A stretch of DNA of 6,644 bases from Bifidobacterium breve (lineage in GTDB: Bacteria; Actinomycetota; Actinomycetes; S36-B12), in NCBI GenBank assembly GCA_943328365.2, contig CALPZT020000090.1:1-6644 (forward strand), read 5' to 3'. Of the stretch, positions 1 through 6,141 are shown one piece after another. The stretch's first letter is position 1. Every line of letters begins with the position of its first letter. The notes beneath the pieces were generated by a model. It saw only the letters and a list, made by a program, of their open reading frames with translations. It was not told where the DNA came from and ran no database searches. A program made the translations under genes and the position numbers.

Positions 1-273
1 CCCGGGGGCGGCGAGCGAGCGCTCGCCCCTGCTCCGATGCCTGGCCCGGTCTCGGAGGCCGAGATAGCCTCGGCGTCGGATGCTGGGCCCGAGCCGGATA
101 TCGAGCCTGTGGCCACTGACCCGGAGCCTGTGGCCACTGACCCGGAGCCCGTGTCGACTGACCCGGAGCCCGTGTCGACTGACCCGGAGCCTGCAATCGC
201 GATGGAGCCCGACTCGGAGCCTGACCTCACCCCCGGACCGATGTCGTCCACCGAGTCGGAGGAACGATCGTGA
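1..273 (+). CDS. C-terminal tail of a truncated ORF (possible GT2 glycosyltransferase)
   Basis: The frame is open from base 1 to the TGA at 271-273, so this is the 3' end of a gene that starts outside the window. The visible 90 residues are low-complexity, rich in Pro, Glu, Asp, Ser and Thr, strongly acidic and without hydrophobic segments. They contain four tandem EPV(A/S)TDP heptads at 103-186. An in-frame ATG at 37 could start a small protein, but nothing upstream supports it as a real start. The stop overlaps the next start codon (GTGA, 270-273), so the gene is probably co-translated with the DUF5719 gene. In many Actinomycetes a large family 2 glycosyltransferase with a disordered tail lies just before DUF5719. 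That identity is inferred from context only, because no catalytic domain is visible. Confidence 0.6.
   Translation, partial: PGGGERALAPAPMPGPVSEAEIASASDAGPEPDIEPVATDPEPVATDPEPVSTDPEPVSTDPEPAIAMEPDSEPDLTPGPMSSTESEERS
103..186 (+). repeat. Four 21-bp in-frame tandem repeats
   Basis: Four perfectly spaced 21-bp units each encode a heptad. Units 1 and 2 (103-123, 124-144) are identical to each other and encode EPVATDP. Units 3 and 4 (145-165, 166-186) are identical to each other and encode EPVSTDP. The two types differ at a few bases, including a synonymous proline change (cct/ccc). A degenerate continuation follows from 187 (EPAIAMEP). The pairwise identity points to recent duplication, probably by replication slippage, within a disordered tail. 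Confidence 0.95.
258..263 (+). promoter_or_regulatory. Ribosome binding site deciding the GTG start at 270
   Basis: GGAGGA is a near-perfect anti-Shine-Dalgarno match, 6 nt before the GTG at 270. It fixes the DUF5719 start and lies within the last codons of the upstream ORF, as expected for translational coupling. Confidence 0.8.
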
Positions 274-1757
274 AGTCTGCAGCGTCATTCCGAGGGATCC
301 TCATCGTCGGCTTCCTGACGGCGGCCATTGTCGGCGGAGGTGTCCTGGCGAAACGTGAGGCACCACAGGAGATTGTCGCGGGAGAGAAAGTCGTCCCGAT
401 CGGCTCGACAGTCATGCTGTGCCCCGAGCCGGGGGCAGGGGCTGAGCTCGGGGTGCGTGTTACTGCTGCTGTCGTACCAGGCCAGGTCGGACAGGATGGG
501 CCGGTTGGCAGTGCCGCCATCGAGACGCTGCTCGGCAAGAAGTCGGAGAGCGCCGAGATCACGGCGCCGGGGGGCCAGGCAGAAATTGCCGCGTTCGGGC
601 GCGCGCTTCCGCCCATTTCCGTTCGCGGCGTCGGATCCCTTGCGCCGGGCCTCATCGCAGACCAGTGGAGTCGCGACCCGCGCGGCCAGGGCCGGGGCAT
701 GGCGAGCACCGCATGTGGGCCCGCGGCAACGGAGTTCTGGTTCGTTGGCGGGGGTGCGATCGCAGGGCGTCAGACCCGCGTTGTTCTCGTGAACCCGGAC
801 GAGAATTCAGCCATCGTCGACATCATCATTCACGGGCCGGACGGCATCATCGAGGCACCGGCCGGGAGAGGTCTCGTGGTGAAGGGCGAACGCCGAGTCG
901 TCGTGAGACTCGACGCCCTCGTTCCGGGAACGAAGGCGACTGCAGTTCATGTGGTCGTCCGAACTGGACGAATCGGTGCGACAGTGGACGATGACCAGAT
1001 GTCCGGCCTTCAGTCAATCGGGTCCGACTGGATCCCGTCAGCCGCCATGCCCGCCACGACGGTCTACGTCCCCGGTGTGCTTCCCGGCAATGGGCCGCGG
1101 GTGCTTTCGGTCGTCGCGCCTGGAGATGACGACGCCAATGTCAAGGTGCGAGTGATGTCTGCCGCCGGAACATTCGCGCCTGCAGACCGAGATCTGATTC
1201 GAGTCTCCGCCGGCACAGTGGCAAGCATTGATATGTCGCTGGTGACCGAGAAGCAGCCTGTCACCCTTGAACTTACGTCCGACACTCCGATCGTGGCAGG
1301 TGTCCGCCAGTTCATCGGCGGTAACAAGGCGCAGCAGGACACCACCTACAGTTCCGGCACTCTGCCCTTCACGGGCACGAGCGCCGTCAGCGGACTGCCT
1401 GTTCGCGAAGCGACGACCGTGAACCTGATGGTGACCGCCGTAACCGAGGACGCAGTCGTCGACGTCACGCTGCTTCCCTTCCGCGCAGGGGAGGAGGTGT
1501 CGACCCCGACCAAGCCTCGAAGAGTGAAGATCGCTGCCGGAAATGTGCAGTGGCTGGCAGTCGACCCGCCGGCCGGGATCGAGTGGTTCACCGCAATTGT
1601 GACTCCAGTGGAAGGCTCCGGCCCTGTGCTCGTGGCCCATCAGGTGAGAGAGGTGTCGAAGTACGGCGACCTCGTTACCGGCTATCCTTGGCTGCCCTTG
1701 CGCGACACCGTCACCGTCCCTGTTGCTCAGGAAGACCTTGGCCTGACCATTCGATAG
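270..1757 (+). CDS. DUF5719 family protein, membrane-anchored and probably extracytoplasmic
   Basis: This 495-aa protein has one N-terminal hydrophobic segment (about residues 9-27) after a short basic start (MK..R8). It reads as a signal anchor or uncleaved signal peptide that places the rest outside the membrane. The remainder is a predicted beta-rich, Val/Gly/Pro-rich domain. It has the family's features: an early Cys-Pro (C51), a second Cys-Gly (C149) just before an FWFVGGG stretch, an LVNPDE motif, and repeated VxVRxxxAxG-type strands. C51 and C149 are the only cysteines, which suits a single disulfide. The GTG start is supported by GGAGGA at 258-263 and a 4-nt overlap with the upstream stop. 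DUF5719 has no established biochemical role that I know of. Its place between a presumed envelope glycosyltransferase and mannose genes suggests an envelope function (inference). Family assignment is by motif recognition and gene order, without a profile search. Confidence 0.8.
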   Translation: MKSAASFRGILIVGFLTAAIVGGGVLAKREAPQEIVAGEKVVPIGSTVMLCPEPGAGAELGVRVTAAVVPGQVGQDGPVGSAAIETLLGKKSESAEITAPGGQAEIAAFGRALPPISVRGVGSLAPGLIADQWSRDPRGQGRGMASTACGPAATEFWFVGGGAIAGRQTRVVLVNPDENSAIVDIIIHGPDGIIEAPAGRGLVVKGERRVVVRLDALVPGTKATAVHVVVRTGRIGATVDDDQMSGLQSIGSDWIPSAAMPATTVYVPGVLPGNGPRVLSVVAPGDDDANVKVRVMSAAGTFAPADRDLIRVSAGTVASIDMSLVTEKQPVTLELTSDTPIVAGVRQFIGGNKAQQDTTYSSGTLPFTGTSAVSGLPVREATTVNLMVTAVTEDAVVDVTLLPFRAGEEVSTPTKPRRVKIAAGNVQWLAVDPPAGIEWFTAIVTPVEGSGPVLVAHQVREVSKYGDLVTGYPWLPLRDTVTVPVAQEDLGLTIR

Positions 1758-1780
1758 GCATCGATGCCGGGTTGCCCGGC
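1757..1780. terminator. Overlapping GC-rich palindromes after the DUF5719 stop
   Basis: GGCATCGATGCC (1757-1768) is a perfect 12-bp palindrome that begins on the last base of the TAG stop. It overlaps a second hairpin, GCCGGG-TTG-CCCGGC (1766-1780). No T-tract follows. This could be an actinobacterial-type terminator lacking a U-run or a regulator site ahead of DUF3499. The two structures share 1766-1768 and cannot both form fully in RNA. Confidence 0.4.
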
Positions 1781-1811
1781 GAGTCACCGTCTTCCGGTCG
1801 ACTCGGACCGT

Positions 1812-1817
1812 TAGCGT
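1812..1817 (+). promoter_or_regulatory. Putative -10 element of a leaderless DUF3499 transcript
   Basis: TAGCGT fits the actinobacterial TANNNT -10 consensus and ends 7 nt before the ATG at 1825, so transcription could begin at that A. There is no Shine-Dalgarno-like sequence before the ATG, which supports leaderless initiation. I see no good -35 at 16-18 bp, so this rests on the -10 and its spacing. Confidence 0.45.
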
Positions 1818-1824
1818 GCCACTC

Positions 1825-2208
1825 ATGCCACGTCGTCGCTGCTCCAAGCCCTCATGCCAAGGAGTGGCTGTGTCAACGCTCACATATGTCTATGCAGACT
1901 CCACCGCGGTGCTCGGACCCTTGGCCACGGTGGCGGAGCCGCACTGCTACGACCTGTGCGACATGCACAGCATGCGGATGACCGCGCCTCGCGGCTGGGA
2001 GATCGTTCGCATCAGCCCGAATCCCGATGCGCTCAAGCCCACGAGCGATGATCTTGCGGCGCTAGCCGACGCCGTACGTCAAGCTGCGCGGCCGCGGTAC
2101 TCCCCGGAGCTCGACGGACCTCTCGGCGCGCCGGTGGGATCCGTCGAAGTGGCCAGACGAGGGCATCTTCGCGTTCTCGAGAGCAGCGACAGCGACTTCT
2201 CTCGGTAG
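1825..2208 (+). CDS. DUF3499 family protein, probable small zinc-binding protein
   Basis: This 127-aa protein starts MPRRRCSKPSC and carries the family's highly conserved block LTYVYADSTAVLGPLAT, then AEPHCYDLC..H and TAPRGWE. It corresponds in family and position to M. tuberculosis Rv3258c, next to manB. C6, C11, C45 and H48 (numbered from this ATG) form a CX4C...CX2H arrangement like a zinc ribbon or treble clef; C41 or H40 could also take part. Zinc binding is inferred. The C-terminal third is variable and probably disordered. I chose ATG 1825 over the in-frame GTG at 1816 because family members begin just before the RRCS motif and a TANNNT -10 sits at leaderless spacing. The stop TAG (2206-2208) forms part of the putative manB -10. 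The molecular function of the family is unknown. Confidence 0.85.
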   Translation: MPRRRCSKPSCQGVAVSTLTYVYADSTAVLGPLATVAEPHCYDLCDMHSMRMTAPRGWEIVRISPNPDALKPTSDDLAALADAVRQAARPRYSPELDGPLGAPVGSVEVARRGHLRVLESSDSDFSR

Positions 2209-2211
2209 GCT
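2206..2211 (+). promoter_or_regulatory. Putative -10 element of leaderless manB
   Basis: TAGGCT matches TANNNT and ends 6 nt before the manB GTG at 2218, which would put the transcript start on the start codon. The preceding bases (ctctcgg) contain no Shine-Dalgarno. The hexamer overlaps the DUF3499 stop codon. No clear -35 is seen. Confidence 0.5.
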
Positions 2212-2217
2212 GCTCTC

Positions 2218-3621
2218 GTGAGAGTTCTCGACGACATCATCAAGGCCTACGACGTTCGTGGGATCGTTCCGGACCAACTCGACGCCGATCTGGCCCACGA
2301 TGTGGGCGCGGCGTTCGTGCGGGTACTCGGCATCGCCTCGCAGGATGGTGGGCCCGGTGTTGTCGTCATCGGTCATGACATGCGGCCTTCGGGCCCCGAT
2401 CTGGTCGCTGCGTTCGCAGATGGTGTTCGCGAACAGGGCTGTGACGTCTTGCTCATCGGACTCGCGAGCACTGATGGCCTGTATTTCGCGTCGGGCAGTC
2501 TGGGCGTTCCGGGTGCCATGTTCACTGCGAGCCACAACCCGGCCCAGTACAACGGCATCAAGCTCTGCCGAGCGGGCGCTGCCCCCGTCGGACAGGACAC
2601 TGGCCTGCGCGAGATCCGCGACATGATCGAAGCCGGCCCGATCCCCACGCCCGATGATCGTGGTCTGGGCGAGGTTCGATCCCAGGACATGCTTGCTGAC
2701 TACGCCGCCTTCCTCCGCTCGCTTGTCGACATTTCTGGTATTCGTCCACTCAAGGTAGTGATCGATGCGGGCAACGGCATGGGTGGATACACGGTCCCCG
2801 CTGTGCTCGGCGGGGCAGCAGGGCTTCCGGCGCTTCCCCTCGACATCATTCCGATGTACTTCGAGCTCGACGGCTCATTTCCGAACCATGAGGCCAACCC
2901 GATCGAGCCGGCGAACCTTGTCGATCTCCAGGCCCGGGTGCTCGAGACGGGTGCCGACCTCGGCCTTGCCTTCGACGGCGATGCCGACCGGTGCTTCGTC
3001 ATCGATGAGCGTGGGGAGGCGGTGAGCCCATCGACGCTGACAGCGCTTATCGCGGTGCGGGAGCTCGTGAAGCACCCAGGGGCGTCCATCATCTACAACC
3101 TCATCACGTCAAAGGCAGTCCCGGAGGTCGTCATCGAGAACGGGGGAGTGCCGGTCCGCAGCCGCGTCGGCCACTCGTTCATCAAGGCAACGATGGCCCA
3201 GACCAACGCGGTGTTCGGCGGTGAGCACTCAGGTCATTTCTACTTCAGGGATTTTTGGCGCGCGGATTCCGGGATGCTTGCCGCACTGCACGCGATGGCC
3301 GCACTCGGTGAGACCTCCGACGGTACGCCGCTCTCGAGTCTGCTCCAGTCGTTTGACCGCTACGCATCAAGTGGTGAGATCAACACGAAGGTCGTCGATC
3401 AGCGAGAGACCAGTGAGCGGATTCGTGATGTGTTCGGCTCCCGTGAGGGCGTCACGATCGACGATCTCGACGGACTGACCTTCACCGGGGATACGTGGTG
3501 GTTCAATGTCAGGCCGAGCAACACCGAACCCCTCCTGCGCCTGAATGCGGAGGCATCCGATGAGGCCACGATGGAGCGGCTGCGCGACGAGGTGCTCGCC
3601 TTGATGCGAGCGGGTGCATGA
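2218..3621 (+). CDS. manB: Phosphomannomutase (phosphomannomutase/phosphoglucomutase family)
   Basis: A cytoplasmic alpha-D-phosphohexomutase of 467 aa, the usual length. It interconverts mannose-6-phosphate and mannose-1-phosphate on the route to GDP-mannose; some relatives also act on glucose phosphates. All four signature loops are intact: the phosphoserine loop TASHNP with S105, the Mg-binding loop DGDAD at 253-257 followed by R258, the sugar-binding loop GEHSGH at 335-340, and the phosphate-binding loop RPSNTEP at 432-438. An early KAYDVRG motif starts the N-terminal domain. Position beside DUF3499 and ahead of manA matches the M. tuberculosis manB (Rv3257c) locus. The GTG start at 2218 gives the standard N-terminus and appears leaderless. 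The stop overlaps the next start (ATGA, 3618-3621). In vivo substrate preference cannot be read from the sequence. Confidence 0.95.
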   Translation: MRVLDDIIKAYDVRGIVPDQLDADLAHDVGAAFVRVLGIASQDGGPGVVVIGHDMRPSGPDLVAAFADGVREQGCDVLLIGLASTDGLYFASGSLGVPGAMFTASHNPAQYNGIKLCRAGAAPVGQDTGLREIRDMIEAGPIPTPDDRGLGEVRSQDMLADYAAFLRSLVDISGIRPLKVVIDAGNGMGGYTVPAVLGGAAGLPALPLDIIPMYFELDGSFPNHEANPIEPANLVDLQARVLETGADLGLAFDGDADRCFVIDERGEAVSPSTLTALIAVRELVKHPGASIIYNLITSKAVPEVVIENGGVPVRSRVGHSFIKATMAQTNAVFGGEHSGHFYFRDFWRADSGMLAALHAMAALGETSDGTPLSSLLQSFDRYASSGEINTKVVDQRETSERIRDVFGSREGVTIDDLDGLTFTGDTWWFNVRPSNTEPLLRLNAEASDEATMERLRDEVLALMRAGA

Positions 3622-3824
3622 TGCCCCCACCGAGTGATGCGCAGGCGAGCGGAGCTTCGATCGACCCGGCACTGTGGGATTTGCTTGCATGCCCGTGCCC
3701 AGACCACGGTGCGGTCACGCTCGACTCCGATACCGGCGAAATCTGCTGCACGGTGTGCGGGCTGAGGTTTCCGATCCGTGATGGCATCCCAGTGATGCTC
3801 CTCGACGAGGCGCGCAGGGGCTAG
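3618..3824 (+). CDS. Trm112/UPF0434-like small zinc protein
   Basis: A 68-aa protein with the Trm112-like pattern: WDLLACP near residues 20-26, then CTVCG at 44-48 and the hallmark PIRDGIPVML at 52-61, ending DEAR. Likely metal ligands are C25 plus C27 or H30 in the first knuckle (CPCPDH rather than a plain CxxC) and C44 and C47 in the second. C43 makes a double cysteine. Eukaryotic Trm112 is a zinc-containing activator of methyltransferases; the bacterial partner is generally unknown. The start overlaps the manB stop (ATGA), and a second ATG at 3621 is equally possible. manA begins 3 nt after the stop, so it is surely part of the mannose gene cluster. The first 16 residues are non-conserved and probably flexible. 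Confidence 0.85.
   Translation: MMPPPSDAQASGASIDPALWDLLACPCPDHGAVTLDSDTGEICCTVCGLRFPIRDGIPVMLLDEARRG
3816..3820 (+). promoter_or_regulatory. Ribosome binding site for manA
   Basis: AGGGG lies 7 nt before the ATG at 3828, inside the last codons of the Trm112-like gene. It supports this ATG as the manA start. Confidence 0.55.
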
Positions 3825-3827
3825 CGC

Positions 3828-5084
3828 ATGGTGACGGTCATAGGGGGTGTCGTCAAGGACTACGAGTGGGGCATCATCGATGGTCTTGCCCCATGGTGCG
3901 GCGGTGCCACCGGACGGCCGCAGGCCGAGTTGTGGTTCGGGGCCCATCCGTCGGGACCATCACCGGTCTTATCTGCTGACGCCGCCGCCCTGCCGCACAG
4001 TGCCGATTCTGTCCAGTGCGATGCGAATGGAGTCGCGAACCGCTCCCCGGCCGTCTTGCACGCCGCTTCGCTGCTCGATGCCACTGGCGTTCCGCTGCTC
4101 GTCAAGCTCCTTGCTGCTGCGCAACCGCTCTCCGTGCAGGTGCATCCCAGAGCCAAGCTGGCCGACGACTGGTGGGAGGCGCAGCAGGCACCAGGCGCTG
4201 AGCAGATCCTCGCGGATGCGAACGAGAAGACTGAACTTCTCGTCGCGCTCTCCGAGTTTGAGGCCTTTGTCGGATGGCGTCCCCTTGCGGAAGCGATTTC
4301 GATCCTCTCAGGAATCCCGGGCGCGCGTGACGCCGTACGCCTGCTCACTCTCGGCGATCGGCCGTCCGCAATTCGTTCGCTTCTCGCACTGGATGATCGG
4401 ACGGAATCGGTAAGGCTGTTGCCGGTGGCTGCGAAAGCGGCGGGCCTGGCCCCGGCTGATTGCGCGGCGTTCGAAATGGTCGTCAGGGTGTATCCGGGCG
4501 ATCGTGGCGCGCTGCTCACGGCCCTGCTCGCCCACGTGTCCCTGAGCCCCGGCTCAGCCGTCTTCGTGCCCGCTGGTGTGCCGCACAGCTACATCCATGG
4601 ATTGGGCCTGGAGGTCATGACGACCTCGGACAACGTCCTTCGCCTTGGGCTCACCCCAAAGCCGATCTTCGTCTCTGAGGCTCTCGATGCACTCGACGAC
4701 ACGGCGGTTCCTCAGGTGATTCATGTGGAGATCGGCGAGGCCATCAGACCAGTGGGAGCCCCATTCGAGGTCAGGCTCGTCGGTGCGCGTTCCGCAGGAA
4801 ATGATGCGGATGCGCAACGTTCGACTGACGAAGGCTCCACGATCGGTCAATCACGCGGACCGCGATCCTCCGATTCGCGCGACAGCGCCGCAACCGGTCA
4901 TCTCCCCACCGGACGTTTCCGCCTGTGCCTCGCGATTGAGGGCAGCGCAACCGTCACCACCGATGACGGCACCGTGTCATTGGGCCAGGGCACTGCCGCG
5001 GTGCTCGTTGCAGCGGAGCCCACGGCTACGGTGTCGACAACGGGGCTCGTCGCGTTGGTGTTGGATAGGGGAGCGTCGCTTTGA
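3828..5084 (+). CDS. manA: Mannose-6-phosphate isomerase, type I (class I)
   Basis: A zinc-dependent cytoplasmic isomerase of 418 aa that interconverts fructose-6-phosphate and mannose-6-phosphate. The expected zinc ligands are all present: Q104 and H106 in SVQVHP, E136 in NEKTEL, and H253 in GVPHSY. The signature EVMTTSDNVLRLGLTPK follows, with R272 as the likely catalytic arginine and K278. The N-terminus (GVVKDYEWG) is standard. A C-terminal cupin-like part is recognisable around 364-418 (FRLCLAIEGSATV..DDGTVSLGQGTAAVL). Between them, residues ~320-362 form a polar Ser/Arg/Asp-rich stretch that looks disordered. It precedes CDF with a 4-nt overlap (TTGA) and follows the Trm112-like gene by 3 nt. 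The corresponding M. tuberculosis gene is Rv3255c. Confidence 0.95.
   Translation: MVTVIGGVVKDYEWGIIDGLAPWCGGATGRPQAELWFGAHPSGPSPVLSADAAALPHSADSVQCDANGVANRSPAVLHAASLLDATGVPLLVKLLAAAQPLSVQVHPRAKLADDWWEAQQAPGAEQILADANEKTELLVALSEFEAFVGWRPLAEAISILSGIPGARDAVRLLTLGDRPSAIRSLLALDDRTESVRLLPVAAKAAGLAPADCAAFEMVVRVYPGDRGALLTALLAHVSLSPGSAVFVPAGVPHSYIHGLGLEVMTTSDNVLRLGLTPKPIFVSEALDALDDTAVPQVIHVEIGEAIRPVGAPFEVRLVGARSAGNDADAQRSTDEGSTIGQSRGPRSSDSRDSAATGHLPTGRFRLCLAIEGSATVTTDDGTVSLGQGTAAVLVAAEPTATVSTTGLVALVLDRGASL
5067..5073 (+). promoter_or_regulatory. Ribosome binding site deciding the TTG start at 5081
   Basis: AGGGGAG lies 7 nt before the TTG at 5081, within the last manA codons. It supports the rare TTG start over internal GTG codons, together with the full first transmembrane segment that this start yields. 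Confidence 0.65.
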
Positions 5085-6025
5085 GCACTGAAGGTGGTCT
5101 ACGGGCGGTAGTTGCCGCACTGCTCGCCAACTTGGGTATCGCAGTGAGCAAGTTCATCGCCTTTGCATTCACAGGTTCGTCCTCGCTCCTCACGGAGGCA
5201 ATCCACTCGGTTGCTGACTCGGGCAATCAGGTGCTCTTGCTCATCGGAAACAAGCGGTCGAAGAAGGGCGCTGACGCGCACCATAATTTCGGCTACGGAC
5301 GACGCCGGTTCATCTACGGCTTTATCGTGGCGGTCGTCCTGTTCCTCGTGGGAGGCATGTTCTCCCTCTACGAGGGCCTGCACAAGATCCAGCACCCAGA
5401 AGAACTCCGCGACGCATGGATCGCATTCCTCGTCCTTGGGGTCGCCATCATCTTGGAGGCGATGTCGTTCAGGACCGCGCTGCGCGAGGCGAATAAGTCG
5501 AAGGGTCGAAGAAGCCTTCTCCGGTTCCTCAAGGACTCCAGGCAGCCAGAACTGCCAGTGATCCTGCTCGAGGACGCTGGGGCACTGCTGGGGCTTTGCT
5601 TCGCGCTCTGCGGCGTCTCGCTCGCGGTCGTTACAGGCAACGGGGTATGGGACGGGGTAGGAGCCCTCTGCGTGGGTGCGCTCCTTGTCGTCATCGCGAT
5701 TTTCCTAGCCATGGAGATGGCTGCCATGCTCGTGGGCGAGACCGCGCTTCCGGAGGAGGTCGCAGCCATTCAGGCTGCGCTTGAGGCAAGCAATGGGGTC
5801 CTGCGAGTGATCCACCTTCGTACGCTTCACGTGGGACCGGACGAACTCCTCGTGGCCGCGAAGATAGCCGTCGCGCACAGCGATACCGGAGCGTCGATTG
5901 CTGCAGACATCAACGCTGCCGAGGCGTCACTTCGACGTGCCGTTCCGTCCGCTCGATATGTGTTCCTCGAACCGGACATTGACCAAAATACAGGCATGAG
6001 CGACGAGATTTTGCCCTCGACCTGA
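5081..6025 (+). CDS. Cation diffusion facilitator (CDF) family metal transporter, ZnT9-like
   Basis: A 314-aa inner-membrane CDF protein that probably exports a divalent cation (Zn, Mn, Fe or Co) in exchange for protons. About six membrane segments are visible (roughly 7-30, 36-56, 79-97, 113-130, 160-184, 188-212), followed by a soluble C-terminal domain from ~225 (VLRVIHLRTLHVGPDELLVAAKIAV). TM2 has H42 and D46 in HSVADSGNQ, and the cytoplasmic loop has DAHHNFGYG. TM5 reads LLEDAGALLGL, with E164 and D165 instead of the canonical HxxxD. The NQ after the TM2 motif, the FGYGRRRF loop and the LLEDAGA motif resemble the SLC30A9/ZnT9-like branch, so the metal cannot be predicted by the usual rule. 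Translation starts at a TTG overlapping the manA stop. A CDF gene after manA is common in Actinomycetes, though a link to mannose metabolism is not evident. Confidence 0.9.
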   Translation: MSTEGGLRAVVAALLANLGIAVSKFIAFAFTGSSSLLTEAIHSVADSGNQVLLLIGNKRSKKGADAHHNFGYGRRRFIYGFIVAVVLFLVGGMFSLYEGLHKIQHPEELRDAWIAFLVLGVAIILEAMSFRTALREANKSKGRRSLLRFLKDSRQPELPVILLEDAGALLGLCFALCGVSLAVVTGNGVWDGVGALCVGALLVVIAIFLAMEMAAMLVGETALPEEVAAIQAALEASNGVLRVIHLRTLHVGPDELLVAAKIAVAHSDTGASIAADINAAEASLRRAVPSARYVFLEPDIDQNTGMSDEILPST

Positions 6026-6039
6026 AGCCGAGCGTCAAT

Positions 6040-6056
6040 GCCGGACCCCGGCCTTT
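6040..6056 (+). terminator. Weak terminator-like hairpin after the CDF gene
   Basis: GCCGG (6040-6044), loop ACC and CCGGC (6048-6052), then CTTT. The stem has five G-C pairs but the T-run is minimal. It sits 15 nt after the CDF stop and is the only candidate for ending the manB-CDF transcript before the rRNA gene. Confidence 0.35.
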
Positions 6057-6141
6057 CATGCCCAGTTTGATCTGGATTTGGCCCACGCGACCGCTGCCAT
6101 CCAATTCTGGTGAGAGGTCATCGGCGTGGAAAGGTGAACAC

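Noticed and set aside
10..27. GGCGAGCG-AG-CGCTCGCC inverted repeat at the left edge
   Set aside because: It lies inside the open reading frame of the upstream protein in very GC-rich sequence, where such symmetry is likely by chance; no independent sign of function.
103..186. Tandem repeats as a CRISPR array or iteron origin
   Set aside because: The repeats are contiguous, in frame, without spacers, and encode a heptad; a coding repeat explains them fully.
227..709. Minus-strand ORF of 160 codons opposite the DUF5719 N-terminus
   Set aside because: Composition rich in Pro/Ser/Thr/Arg, no start signal, and fully overlapped by a well-supported gene.
1038..1883. Long minus-strand ORF (281 codons) opposite DUF5719 and the DUF3499 start
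   Set aside because: Typical antisense shadow in GC-rich DNA: the + strand frame has recognisable family motifs, while the antisense protein is His/Arg/Gly-rich without any domain.
2178..2204. CGAGAG...CTCTCG inverted repeat before manB
   Set aside because: Six-base arms with a 15-nt loop inside the DUF3499 coding end; too weak to call a terminator or operator.
3399..3947. Minus-strand ORF of 182 codons across the manB-manA junction
   Set aside because: It runs opposite three confidently identified genes and shows no recognisable motif.
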